From: Rhipidocladum racemiflorum
Taxonomy: Eukaryota; Streptophyta; Magnoliopsida; Poales; Poaceae
Direction: 5' to 3'
DNA length: 64,000 bases
Assembly: GCA_036346355.1 (NCBI GenBank)
Contig: CM070580.1
Coordinates: forward strand, 20,699,374 to 20,763,373
The stretch's first letter is position 1. Each line of letters starts with the position of its first letter. Of the stretch, positions 9,481 through 20,800 are shown piece after piece. The notes under the pieces are model-generated. The model searched no databases. It was not told the DNA's origin and saw nothing but the letters and a program-made list of their open reading frames with translations. The translations under genes were made by a program, and so were the position numbers.

Positions 9481-11415
9481 ATGCCGAAGACCTCCTCATC
9501 ACCTTCCCCAACCGTCTCCCCCATGAATCCCCTCCTACCCTCCTCCGCTTCCTCCTTACCCAAATCCCCCCACCCGCCGGACCCAAACCCTAGCCCGTGC
9601 AGCTACATCCTCCACGCCGACGCCGACGACGAGGTGCTGATCCAAATCCCGGGCCTGAACTCTAGCCAGGGTTCGGCCACCTCCCGCCTCGCCCTGCCGC
9701 CCATCGACCCGACGACGCACATCTCCTCGCAATTCTACACATTCACCGCCGCCTCGCACGCGCTCATGCTGCGGTGCGTCCTCGCAGGCCGACCCGCCGC
9801 AGCCGACGAGGTCCGCGCCGCCACGTCGCCCTCCGTGCTCGCCTCGTGGCGGGCTGTGTGGAAGGACCGGAACGAGGACACCGCCTACCTCACCGCGTGG
9901 AAGCGCATCCAGGACAAGCTCGCCGCGTCGGCCGACGGGCGGTACCTTCACTTCAAGTCCAACACCTCGCAGCGCGTCTCGCACGTCAGTCAGTGGCGCG
10001 ACATAGTCTCGGAGGCGCATGCCGACCAAGACCTGCTCCGCCACCTCGGGCTCAAGGACACCGTCGATCGCATCAAGCAGTCGTGGACCGTGGGGGCCAA
10101 ATTCTACGGTATTCCGGAGTCATTCGTCCGTGTATGTGTTGCTGCGTGCCTGGTATGTAGGGCTGCACCTGCTGGACAGCCTGATTCTGCCATCTCATCA
10201 CCCGGACGAGGGAAGCGCCGTCGCAGGTTTGAATACACTGAAACGCTGGATGTGCCTGCACGAGATGTGCCACGACGGCTACAGCAGTTGGCTGCCAAGC
10301 ATAAGGTGGTCCTCTGTATCAGGCAAAAGTATATAAGGTATAAGCCATTCATGGCCGAGGTGAAGGATTATGCATGTCACCGTGCTGGGATACCAACTTC
10401 AAGTGGTGGGAATGCTGCATCCTCTTCAGCCACTGCCCCTGAGGGGAAGAAGGCGCGGGTGCTGAAGCGCGAGCCATACCAGTCAAAGAGGTGTGGTTGT
10501 GGGTTCCGTATTCGGGCAATTGTGCCAATAGCCAATTATAATGAGAAAGACAAGAGTTTTGTGTACCAGGAGGAGGGCACTGCAGTATTCAAGCTTTATG
10601 CGGTGCACTCGGGGCATGAGCCAGGGCCGCTTGATGGCAATGCCCGAATTGTTCACAGGTTAGTTGGGCATAAGGGGGCTCTTGAGTTTGATCCAGACAT
10701 TTATGGTGTCAGTGAGGAAGGCGATCTTAACTTTACGATTAAGGCGGATGTAGATGTTGATATTGATGACTCGCATCAGGCGGTCTTGCAGCAAGTCCGG
10801 GATCTCAGAGCAGAGGTGGTCTTGTTAGAAAGAAAGGTGGCTAAGATGCACCCGGAGCTGTTGGGTTCACTGTCTAGTGAGCTGTGTGAGGTTTTGCACA
10901 GGATTAGGAAGTTTAATTTGGATGGCAATGTCTACCAACAAGAGGAGACATTGATGTTAGGCAACGAGGAGGTCGGGGGATGGGGGGCCGCTGATGTGTC
11001 CCACCATTTAGATCAGCGTGATGGCGCTTTCTGCAAGGATGATGAGATGCTTGATGATGATACTGATTTTGGCTCAAGCCTTGGGCCTATTGTGTCGTGG
11101 GATAGAATAGCGGCAGAGTGCGAGGACAGGAAGATGCTAATGGGTGATAGCCCAAAGTGCGACAAGTGGATGCTGAAGGAGGATGTTGGTGACTTTGATG
11201 AAAAGAGTATTCTTAACTGTGGGGATGTCGATGGTGTGGAGGATTCCAAGATTATTAAGCCATTGATGCATGATGAGACCATGGTAACTGACCCAAGTTT
11301 GGTAGGTATTCATGTAGAAGGATTCTACTCTGGATCCAAGTGGTATGATTCGCCAGTAGGTTTGGAGTCCAGTGGTGATGCAGGAGATGCCAGTTTCAGA
11401 CATGGACTTATGTGA
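9481..11415 (+). CDS. Plant-specific nuclear-type protein, 644 residues, FAR1/WRKY-GCM1-like zinc finger (function unknown)
   Basis: This is one intact exon. The start at 9481 is the first ATG of the frame and follows a purine-rich leader. Residues 1-60 are Ser/Pro-rich. Residues about 80-230 form a folded region rich in Trp and Arg. A basic cluster KRRRRFEY near residue 249 is a likely nuclear signal. About 335-400 carries a Cys/His pattern (C in DYACHRAG, CGC in SKRCGCGF, H-x-x-H in VHSGHEPGP) resembling the FAR1/WRKY-GCM1 zinc-finger fold. About 430-465 looks like a short coiled coil, and the C-terminus is acidic. GC content falls sharply after the first third, as in many grass genes. I do not recognise a named family member. 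A role in DNA binding is inference from the Cys/His pattern and basic cluster only. The copia LTR lies immediately upstream. Confidence 0.85.
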   Translation: MPKTSSSPSPTVSPMNPLLPSSASSLPKSPHPPDPNPSPCSYILHADADDEVLIQIPGLNSSQGSATSRLALPPIDPTTHISSQFYTFTAASHALMLRCVLAGRPAAADEVRAATSPSVLASWRAVWKDRNEDTAYLTAWKRIQDKLAASADGRYLHFKSNTSQRVSHVSQWRDIVSEAHADQDLLRHLGLKDTVDRIKQSWTVGAKFYGIPESFVRVCVAACLVCRAAPAGQPDSAISSPGRGKRRRRFEYTETLDVPARDVPRRLQQLAAKHKVVLCIRQKYIRYKPFMAEVKDYACHRAGIPTSSGGNAASSSATAPEGKKARVLKREPYQSKRCGCGFRIRAIVPIANYNEKDKSFVYQEEGTAVFKLYAVHSGHEPGPLDGNARIVHRLVGHKGALEFDPDIYGVSEEGDLNFTIKADVDVDIDDSHQAVLQQVRDLRAEVVLLERKVAKMHPELLGSLSSELCEVLHRIRKFNLDGNVYQQEETLMLGNEEVGGWGAADVSHHLDQRDGAFCKDDEMLDDDTDFGSSLGPIVSWDRIAAECEDRKMLMGDSPKCDKWMLKEDVGDFDEKSILNCGDVDGVEDSKIIKPLMHDETMVTDPSLVGIHVEGFYSGSKWYDSPVGLESSGDAGDASFRHGLM

Positions 11416-14400
11416 GATTTGTGATTCGTCCATGATACCATTAATGTCTTGTAAATTCTGTATACTAGAAAGTCAGCAGCTCACACTAATTTAATGTAGT
11501 GTCTGTAGGTGGAACTTCAATCAAAGTAACCTATCTGCCCTGATATACGGCTGATTTACCAATTTAACCTTTATTGACTTATGTATAGTGCCTGTGTGGG
11601 GTACATGTTTCAAGGCATTAGAAATTTAATTCTGCTCTTGATTAGTTATTTAAAATTTTGTAGCATGAACTCTCTCTGTGTGTGTGTGTGTGTGTGCGCG
11701 CGCGCGCGCGCCACATGGAATTTAACGCAACACTCTTGGCACAGTAACTGGGCAAGTTGTGTTATTAATATGCAAGTTTGCATCATTCTCGTTGTTCCTG
11801 CTCAGTTGCATCCAGTATTAACTAATTACTGTTACTAACAAAAGCTTCCCTGTTCATACTAAATTGTTCATTTACCTCTTGTTTGCTCTGGTACATATGA
11901 TTGATGTAATAATCAAGAAAACTGCCCCTGTTTTTAATCCAGCCATGTTAATTTTACACTTATGCATAAGATAATGATATGGTGTTGCTTATGCCTTATG
12001 CATGCACATACTGAAATTCCATAGTTACTCTTGTATTGTTTTATTTTATCTCAGCTTTTCTACGTAAGATGGAAGTTGCTTCCGTCTGCATTAAACTGTG
12101 GCTAACTGGTTGGTGTTTGTTATAACAATGCAAGTTTCTCAACTTATTGGTCACTTGAAGCATCATTAGTTACAAGTTACAAAGTTAGTGCTACTAAAAT
12201 ATTGTACAGATCTGAAGGGTTTTAATGTTCTTTTACCAAGTACCAGGATTTTTCGTGCCATATGTGCTACTGTATTCACGTGAACATTATGGAGAGCAAA
12301 ACATTATTGATCATGCTCAGCAAAATGAATAAGAGTGCTAAATGCTCCAGGGGCATTTTCCCTTTACATTCAATGTGTTGCTTTACGATAAATGATCCAG
12401 GTGAGCTTTTCTGCATAATTCATTTACTCTTTGAAATGTGAAATCTTAGCATATATGTAAATGATGTGGCCTTGAAGAATTAATACTTCTTCAAATTGTC
12501 GAAGTGCTATTTCATTCTGCATCTCCCATCTAATGAGCTATAAGTTTTGCCTTGGTCAAATGGCTCAAGCGTATAATGTTACAAACGTAGTAGATTATGA
12601 AGATGATGTAGTTAGTTTTTTTCTCACTTATTTGGGGTTTGCTGGATTGAGAATCCAGGGTGAGCTGTACACAATCATTTCCTTGGCTATGCACGTGTTT
12701 GTTGCTGGTGTGAAGTACCAGTACCATTCTTAAACTAAGAATTTATTTGTGACCTTAAAACATATAGGTCCATCAGCAAACCATGAGATGTGCCGCCTTT
12801 TCTGCTTATTGGCATGTTTTGGCATCAGATGACACATCATCAGTTTGGGGATAGAAGAACCTAATTTCATTATATTTCTTTTTTCATTTTGTGGCACTCA
12901 ATATATAAGGCTCTATGTGCAAGCCAGCGGGCTATGTTCATGATTTGGGCCAAATGACAATCAAGAAGCAGGCCAGATTCTAAGCTGTCCTTGACTCTTA
13001 GTACGAGAAACCCAGCCAAATCCAATCCTACAAAGGGAACTAGTGTAATCTGGAAAGAACAGAATCCTAATCCCTGCTTGGTTTTCTACTTTTCATACCT
13101 TTTTTTTTTTTTTTGGGTAAAATTGGACTGAAGGCATCAGTTTTACGGAGGAATTTCATGACCATACTTCAAGCTCAATATTTTAGGTAACTAAAGTATT
13201 ATGTTGACTGCTGAGTATACTTGGCATGAGGATGCTAAACGAACATCTGGAAATAGTTATATGATATGTTTTATGCTTTGCTTGTACTTACAATGTGCTT
13301 ATATTGGTAGCATATGGCACTTGCACTGGATTTTGAGAAATCTTCCTTACACCATAGCCAGCAACCTACTACTCAGAAAGATGAAATTTATTCCAGGTAA
13401 TGAGCCATTACAATATCTGAAACATGGCTTATGGAGACATTGTTTTTGTGGTAATATGAAGTCAGTCTACCTGAAATGTTGTAACCCGCATTAACCGCCT
13501 ACCACTTGGAATCACTGTTCACAGCCTGATATGAAGTAATTAGGGTGGATGTTATTGAGGGAGTTTATATTTTAATACTCATTTGTCTAAATGAAGTAAG
13601 AAATGGATTATAGTTTTTCTCCATTATTGATTGGTTATATTCGAGAATCATCTGTTGGGGGCACATCAAAGTTATGTTTTGGAAAGGGCTTATGGTGTGT
13701 TCTTTGAGTAGTCTAGGCCCCTCTTGCAAAACGTTGATGAGTCTACTTCCATGTATCGGCTAGCCTGATTGTATCAATTCTCATGTTTGGTTTGGGGAAT
13801 GGGCCGGTTGTGTGATTAATTGATTCCTCATCTTGTTTGTCCCGGGGTATGGAATGAGCAAGTTCATCACCAGAATTTCAATAGAAAATGAAGGATCTAG
13901 TGATGCCACAAAAATCATGGAAACATACTCGAATGAATACTTAAAATGATGGTGGTGCTGCAGCAGAACTGAACAGGGGTAACCACCGGGGATGAAATAC
14001 GAGGTACCGCACCGTGAAATAGTAGGCAGTTAATTACCACTGGATGAGAGACGCGTTACCTGTTCCGTGCGACCGTGAACATCTGACTGGTTACACTGAA
14101 GCAATTTCTTCTGCTTGTCGGCAGCGGGATAACAGTGATTTTGGTCATTGATGTCTGCTGTTCGTGAAAGGGCCTTAACAAGTTTGAAGTGATGCGAGGA
14201 ATCGACAGGCTGCTGTTCCTTTTGCTTCAAGTTCATTATTGATCCGCAATGTTAAATCACTACGTGGGATGTGTTCCTGTTTACCACTGGCAACTGATTT
14301 GAATGCTTTGATGTCTGTACATTGGTTAACAGGTCACATTTGGTCGAGGGGTTAACATATCATTTGTTGGCGGCCTATGTGTGCGGTTTATTTAATTGGG

Positions 14401-14429
14401 TGCAATTGAGACCATGCATTAAATGTTTG
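11416..14429. other. 3' UTR and AT-rich intergenic DNA, no gene seen
   Basis: About 3 kb follow the stop codon of the 644-residue gene. They hold a (TG)n(CG)n dinucleotide tract at about 11676-11711, a T run at about 13101-13115 and short random frames without family features. The first few hundred bases are probably 3' UTR. No transposon ends were recognised. Confidence 0.6.
11676..11711. repeat. Compound microsatellite (TG)n(CG)n
   Basis: An alternating TG tract runs directly into an alternating CG tract. The purine-pyrimidine alternation over about 36 bp is of the kind that can adopt Z-DNA. It lies about 260 bp downstream of the stop codon of the 644-residue gene. Confidence 0.9.
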
Positions 14430-14431
14430 TA

Positions 14432-14684
14432 CTCCCTCTCATGTAAATAACTGTTATTTTAGACGTCAATATGTCTCTAAAATTTAACTGATCACTAATT
14501 TCTATTATAATATATTTAAAAGTTTTAATAAAATAATAATATTATGAAAGTACGTTTCGAGACGAATCTACGTATGATTTTCATGTATCTAATCTAAATA
14601 TTTAAAAAGATATCATTAGCTAAAGTTTTAAAAGTTTAACTGCACGTATCTCAAATCGATAAGTTTTTTGTGAACCGGAGGGAG
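14432..14684. mobile_element. Stowaway-like MITE
   Basis: This 253-bp element starts CTCCCTC and ends GAGGGAG, and is flanked by TA on both sides (14430-14431 and 14685-14686). It has the AT-rich interior typical of Tc1/mariner-derived grass MITEs. It has no coding capacity. Confidence 0.88.
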
Positions 14685-14693
14685 TATCTTTTA

Positions 14694-14927
14694 AGAGTTT
14701 GTTTGGTTTACTTATATCAAGTGGCACATGTATGAAATAATTTAAGAAAAAAATCATTCATGTGTTTGGTTATTTGAATGGAACCAACTCATACTGAATG
14801 ATGAGATACAAATTTGAGAAATATTTTCTACAGATGCTGAGCCATCCCATTCATAAAAAACAATAGAACCATATTATATAAGATCATTTTACCTCATTCA
14901 ACTTTATTCTATCAATCAAACTCACCT
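14694..14927. mobile_element. MITE with GTTTGTTTGGTT-type ends, copy 1
   Basis: The left end GAGTTTGTTTGG pairs with the right end ATCAAACTCACC. The interior (ATGGAACCA, ATACAAATTT, GATGCTGAGCCATC) matches the element at 56497-56728 over its whole length with many substitutions, so the two are members of one family. The target duplication is not clear, so the exact ends are uncertain. The element lies directly next to the Stowaway element. Confidence 0.65.
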
Positions 14928-14985
14928 TGGTGCGTGTACTCAGGAATCACATGATAACCTGCATATATACTGTCATGAGACAAAT

Positions 14986-15165
14986 ATGGCCACCATCACA
15001 GCCGAATCCGGTGTCATCGCAGTCGTTTTCCTGGTCATGTGCGTTGCCTCTGCAGCTACCGGTGACAAGGATGAATTGTCCGCGTCATTCGACGTCCTGC
15101 GAGGACCTGTGGCTGTGCGTGTATCGTTTCGCGTCTCTCTTTCACATTCCTTGTTTATGAATTAA
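14986..15165 (+). pseudogene. Decayed small secreted-peptide ORF, copy 1
   Basis: A 59-codon ORF begins MATITAESGVIAVVFLVMC and continues VASAATGDKDEL, which looks like an N-terminal signal peptide. Its start aligns with the ORF at 15710 (MAAITTRS...), and both have a hydrophobic stretch, an Ala-rich cleavage-like site and then S-x-D-V. After that point the likely continuation (SCEDLWLC) is in a different frame, so it is probably broken. The family is not recognised. The paralogy is my reading by eye. Confidence 0.4.
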
Positions 15166-15287
15166 TGAGAGCCTGTGCTATTTCTGTTGAGGTCATGAAG
15201 TGTCCTGTGGTTTGAATGATCTTCTATGTTTGAGCCACTAATGCATACAACCTGAGTATCAGTTGACTCCAACTCTATCCCTTCAAG

Positions 15288-15454
15288 CAGGGGCGGATAC
15301 AGGCCCCGGGCTGCCCGTGCTGCAGCCCGGGGCCTAGTACCGAAAGCCCATTAAATTTTTTTAAAATACTATTGAAAAATAATTAAAATCAGAGATTTAA
15401 TTTAAGATCAGTTGGTCCAGCCCGGGGCTTGGATTTGGGCTGGCTCCGCCACTG
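15288..15454. mobile_element. Small non-autonomous hAT element
   Basis: This 167-bp element begins CAGGGGCGGATAC and ends CTGGCTCCGCCACTG (inverted ends with mismatches). It is flanked by a perfect 8-bp duplication CCTTCAAG (15280-15287 and 15455-15462). Its length and duplication size fit the hAT superfamily. It sits between the two peptide remnants. Confidence 0.9.
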
Positions 15455-15709
15455 CCTTCAAGTGCTGTTTCCAAGTAACCAGATGCGACCTCTGGATCTA
15501 GAATCAATGATTTTAATGTGATGATCCATTACCACAGATGGCCGGTTCGCCATGCTAGCTAACATAGTTCTAATGTGCCAGTTTATCTATACAAGCCACC
15601 CTCCCCAAGTTAGCTCGATCTACAGTAATGGTTTGCTCAGGTCCAGGCAAAGGCAAAAGGAGAGCTTTTGTAGAAGGGGCTCAAGTAGTAGCTATACAAC
15701 TGATTTTCC

Positions 15710-15971
15710 ATGGCAGCCATTACAACCAGATCTAAGGCCACTGTAGCCGTGTACTCGTGTTCCTGTCGATCATCTTCCTTGCCCTTGCAGCAGCCGGTGG
15801 CGCCGACGCGCTGCTTACACGGTCCGACGTGCCGCACGGCCTCAGTTTAGCACCGCAGGCGTCGGCATAAGCTGCATGGACTGCATCCTATCCTGCATCG
15901 CCGGCGGGGGCCTACTAGATATATGCCGCTTGCACTGCGATGATTATCCAGATGCGGCCCGGGAATCTTGA
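15710..15971 (+). pseudogene. Decayed Cys-rich secreted-peptide ORF, copy 2
   Basis: The ATG at 15710 opens MAAITTRSKATVAV. A shift of frame at about 15752 is needed to read the hydrophobic segment LVFLSIIFLALAAAGG and then ALLTRSDVPHG. A second shift near 15865 leads to a Cys-rich tail with C-x-x-C...C...C...C (SCMDCILSC, then DICRLHCDD) that ends at TGA 15969-15971. Two frameshifts in 260 bp, unless an intron lies here, make this a pseudogene. The spacing of the cysteines suggests a small secreted Cys-rich peptide. The family is not recognised. Confidence 0.4.
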
Positions 15972-16857
15972 AGCCGTCTCGATCCCACGTAGTAGTACTT
16001 ACTGAAACATCGATTGGTCCATCTCTGCCAGTATACAGATAACGTCGTGGTCCGTCCCGGTTTAGCTTCCAGTCCATCTTTGCCTCTGTCTGCTTTACTG
16101 TTTTGGGTCTTGGATGTTGGCGTCTTCGACGTAATGTAGCGGACTAGGAATCTAAGATAGACAACCTGTGGCTATTAATTAGGTATTTGTTGCTATGGTA
16201 TGTTCGTGCACTGTTTCATCATGGCTGTGAAGTGACGCATTTGCCATCTAACAAACCAAAGATGTCTTCGAATTGGACCCTCCAGAGTCCAGAACCTATT
16301 TTGTGTTGTGTAACGGGGCTGGGCGGCAGAGCTAATTCTGCAGGCATCATACTGCACGTGGTACTTCAATTACAAAAACGAGTAGTTTTATTTAGCCTTT
16401 CACGGCTCACTACAGTTCCAACGCTTTTGCCTACACTTTCCTATGCACTCGTCGATCTTTCATCTACTTCCTTCGATCCGTTCAGATCTCATTTAGTAGT
16501 CATTTACTTTGCTCAAGCAGTTTAAAGAGCTGATCTACCAGCATCATTGCCCCATTGGAGGACATGATGTCGATGAATAAGAATAAAGGCAGAGTGCTAC
16601 GAGGCCAGATAGCAATTGAGCAGGCTTTTGCTGCTAGCTGCTTCAGAGAACGAATCGAAGGAATAGGCATATTCCCAGGTGCTTTGGCCACAACCACCCC
16701 GGACCTACGTGAATCAAGTTAGCCTTCGTAACCTCCACTACTCGCACTCGCTTGCCGCTGCTCCTGCGGAACGCGAATCCAACGGCAAAAGAATTGTTTC
16801 GACACAAGTTCTCTTTCGCCTGAATCTACCGCATATCATGCCCCAACTTGAATTATA
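15972..16857. other. Intergenic, no gene seen
   Basis: This is mixed-composition DNA with short random frames only. No transposon ends or coding similarity were recognised. Confidence 0.5.
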
Positions 16858-17117
16858 CTCCCTCCAGTTTGATAATAGATGTCGTTTTAGACATAGTGAT
16901 GATCAAACTTCTAAAACTTTGACTATCGATATATTTTTAAATATTTAAATTGGATATATGAAAATTGTATGTGTAGACTTGTCTCGAGAAGTATTTTCAT
17001 AATATTATAATTTTATTGGGTTTTATAAATATATTATAATAAAAATTAGCGGTCAAAGTTGTGTTTTGAAGACCGTATCGATGTCCAAAACGACATCTAT
17101 TATCAAACTGGAGGGAG
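16858..17117. mobile_element. Stowaway-like MITE
   Basis: This 260-bp element has long, well-preserved terminal inverted repeats. The left arm begins CTCCCTCCAGTTTGATAATA and the right arm is its complement (ending ACTGGAGGGAG); the pairing continues through GATGTCGTTTT to about 35 bp. TA target duplications are at 16856-16857 and 17118-17119. The RNA would fold into a hairpin. Confidence 0.93.
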
Positions 17118-18176
17118 TAGGAACCTCTTAACCATGGTTGCTCGTAATGGAGCAGATATACGTACACGTGTGACACGTCAGGCACAAAATTATAAACGCG
17201 AACGCCAAATTATAGAAATATAACAGAAGGTGATCTTGCATCAGAGTACGAGACAATGACAATATGTACTACTACCAGCAGTATTATCACTATGACACTA
17301 TCCTTGAATCTTTTACTACTACGGAGTCTACGAAGCCAGCCGTTGGTTTAAACTAAAGTCTGAGAAAGCGGGTTTCAGTAGCATTGTTCGTCCAGCTGGC
17401 CGACGTTAACGCAGAACCGAAAGCTAGGACGAATCGAACCTCGTGCTAACACTGCAACTAATCTACTTTCTCTAAACAAAGCATCCAAGAAAGGTGTCAC
17501 CTTCACTTCGCTAATCTACTACTAGTATATTGGAAGGTCCTGACTTGCAGAACTGAACCGAGAATAGCTTTACGTCTCCATCCTCCTAGATTGCGGAGGA
17601 TCCTGCATAGTATGCTTATCTCAGAATCACTAGTAACCTGGCACGTAGTATCAGATTCCTTAATTACAATACTAGTGTCCAGTCTACCAGTACTACGACT
17701 TCGTTTTCCTCCTCCAATTAATATGAGGAGAACTTGTAGGTGTAGCATGCCATTGTCCTCCTGTGACTAATGTACTACGCAAATCCGAGCGCCGCACCGT
17801 GAAGTTACAAGAGCGCACATGGTTGGCCATGGGCTCGGCGCGAGGGGACACGCCGCGCCGGCTCCACATGCGTGGGGCCTCCAGTCCCGAAACGCCGAAC
17901 CGCGGAGGCAGCGGCACGACAGCCGCCCACCGCTCGGCCGCTGCCGTCGCCTCTGTTTCCTCGCTGGCCCTTGCCGCTCGGAACGACCCGACCGTCACAT
18001 GGCGCGCTGCATCGCTGGTGCCGCCGCGCGCGCGGCACATGCCGCTCCACTGGCTCGGCTCACGTGACCGCGTGGGGATCGACCCTTTTTCTCAGAGCCC
18101 CGCACATGCAGGGGCGCACTGTTCCACGCGCGTCTGTACACGAAACCCGAGGCTGGCACACCTCACGCTGGCCGCG

Positions 18177-18410
18177 ACCAATCCGGCAGCGGCACAACGT
18201 GCGCACGCTGCACGTCGCTCTCTGGTCTCGGCTGTACTGTACTCTAGAGTACTCTATATAACTTCTATTCACTTCCCGTCGTGGTGGGTACCTACCTGGC
18301 CTACGATGGCTAGCACACCGCCAGCGGTCGAACACAATAAATTCTCCCGACCAGTTATAAACTACCGAACCCTCGTGAAACAGAGTACTACTACTAACGT
18401 GCATTACTGA
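18177..18410 (+). promoter_or_regulatory. Orphan promoter-like segment with TATA box and short ORF
   Basis: After a CpG-rich stretch (about 17830-18230) there is a CCAAT (about 18177), a TATA box CTATATA (18254-18260) and, about 50 bp on, an ATG in good context (18306, CGATGGC). That ATG opens a 34-codon frame (MASTPPAVEHNK...) ending at 18410. AT-rich repeat-like DNA begins at about 18425. It looks like the 5' end of a GC-rich grass gene whose body is missing, but chance is not excluded. Confidence 0.3.
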
Positions 18411-18424
18411 AGCACCCAACAACC

Positions 18425-20800
18425 GTTTGAATTCGATGGGATATGTTTTTATTTTATATTCTAAACTATATTTTCTGTCGGATTTAGAATTAAATATGGA
18501 TACGAATATAACGTGGATAATATTAGTTACGTATTCGAATCGAATACGGAGCGGAATCGATACAGTACCGAATATTTTTTATCGGATATCACACGAGAAT
18601 AGATACCTAATATAGCATACATATCGCAATAATTAATCAATCGTATGAATTCGAATGCAACAAAACTATCGCAATTTAGCAAATCATTTTATCTGCTAGT
18701 CTAAAAAATTACAAAATTACGGTACACATACAAAAAAATTACAAAAAAAATCCTGTTTTTCCTTTTCACTTTCTTTTTCTCATTTTTCCTTGTTTTGCTT
18801 TTTTCTTCTTCTTCCTTCCCTTCTCTCTCCTTTCTTTTCTTCTTTCTTTTGTCCTGACCGCATAGCACTTCTACTCCTATCATCTTCTTTCTCTCCTTCC
18901 TCCTCTCTAATTTTCTTACCTCTCTATGCTCCTCCCGGCGCCACCCTGGCCCGTCCGCTCACATCGGCCCGGCCCCGTCCTCTCGCGCCGCCCTGGTCTC
19001 GTCCGCTCGCGCCGGACTAGCCCTGTCCTCTCGAGCCGCCCAGGCCCCGTCCGCGCGCTGCCCTGGCCCGGTCCACGCGCCATCCTTGAGCTGTGTTAGG
19101 CCAGAGCCCGATAGAGGCCCAAACTATATTCGGATATCCAAGATGTAGCTTTTCGAAAATATCCGAGAATACAATCGAAAAATACCGATCCGATGGATAG
19201 TATTCTTCCGAATCCTAATCAAGATATCCGAAACCGAATCTGAATCCGAGAATTATCAAGTTCCCTTTAAAATTGATATACTTGACATCTGGTTATTTTA
19301 AATTCGAGCTAACGAGTTGCTATCAAGCCGAGTCTCATTATCCTTTTTTTCTCTCTAAACAAACTTATTTTATTTTAAAACTGTAGTTAAAATAATTTTA
19401 ATTTGAGTACTAACAAATTTTTTTCCAATCCAATCCCCTGCTCGCTCTTTCTTTCTCCACTCTCTCTCTCTCCCCACCTCTAGGCACCCTCCTTAGTCTC
19501 ACGCACGCAAGACCGCTGGCCACCATCGACGGCTCCCGCTCCACCAGCTACACCGGCGCATTGTAGGAGACTATCGGCCACCGTAGCATAGTAGATCAAG
19601 TCGCCACCGACAGCACAAGTTTGTTGATCATCTATTTGCCCTCCCAAACCCTCATATGTGGTGTGTGATTTCTGGCGAGTCCTCTGAATTCTTGCTTCTC
19701 AACAGAGCTGCAATGGAGACTCTGGCGAGCAACAATCATATGGAACAAACCTCACAAAATCTCCATCCCTCATCCACAACAACATGCAAGAACTACATCC
19801 TTTGTGGTTTTGTTTGAACTCTTCTACGATTCTAATTTTAAGTGTTGTACTATAGAGTTTTTATCATTATTAGGAGGTACCATAAAATTACTCTTAAACT
19901 CTTGTACATCTTGTAAAAGGATCCGCCTATTTAGCACCTTGCAAAGAAGGGATTTGGATAAGATAATCTAGGATGCAAAAGAAAAATAAATGAGTAAAGT
20001 TGTTCAAAAATACACCTAATCAATTTATCCAACAAATCTGGACGACATATATACATACATACATTGAATCTTTACGTGTTCGTAAATCAATCTAGTAATC
20101 GAGGAATTTAAAATTTTGATAATAATAAACAACTGGAAAGTCACAGATAAAACAAATCAATCTCTTTTCTTGATCAAAAGCAGTAATTATATAAAGTTGA
20201 ATTACAACTCAACAAGTATATTCATTCATCACAATTTATATAAATACCAATTACAATAAGAATATTTGTTATCTCCGTCCACTAGCAAAAATATCATACA
20301 GAAGTTATACATCAAAATCAAACACAACAGACATTACAACAATTGGAAAAAAAAAACAAAAATAATACAATGGCCTAAAATCACTATTCCATTCTACAAT
20401 GAATCGTCATACAACAATCATAAAAATTATGATGTACATGATTATCCAATTACATCAAAAACAAAGATTACAAGAATAATTGAACTTCCTAAGAATTAAG
20501 CTTGAATTTATCTTTGGCTTGAATCCCTAAAAAATACCGGTCAATCATGCATATAAAATCAAACAGACAATAAATTAAATTTGTAAAAGAATTAATAAGA
20601 AGAGTTGCCATCAAACCTGTATGAAATGGTATCGTGCACTGATATACTAGATTTGTCCGAGGCCAAATCGTCATTCTCACGAATTAGGGTTCTATCATTC
20701 AGCAATTATACAAACCTGTAATTTATTTCATAGACTCATGTATTTTTAAATATTGTGCAGTAGAAAAGTGAATTTCCTGTGTAAAAAGGTAAGCCTCCAC
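18425..20800. other. Repeat-like intergenic DNA, no gene seen
   Basis: 18440-18610 and 19120-19260 share many CGGATA/TATCCG words in roughly opposite orientation and may be arms of a decayed element. Between them lies a pyrimidine-rich tract (18745-18930) and a GC-rich stretch repeating CCCTGGCCCGTCC-like words (18930-19100). 19260-19340 (ATTCGAGCTAACGAG) resembles parts of 39900-39990 and 42200-42260, so it is a dispersed repeat. 19440-20480 is AT-rich and unassigned. Confidence 0.4.

Noticed and set aside
9556..10044. Minus-strand ORF of 162 codons within the 644-residue gene
   Set aside because: Gly/Val/Arg-rich shadow in the GC-rich 5' third of the real gene.
17763..18410. 215-codon plus-strand ORF in a CpG-rich stretch
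   Set aside because: Open frames exist on both strands here, the composition is Ala/Arg-biased, and no domain is recognisable. GC-rich DNA gives such ORFs by chance. Only the TATA/ATG arrangement at its end was kept.
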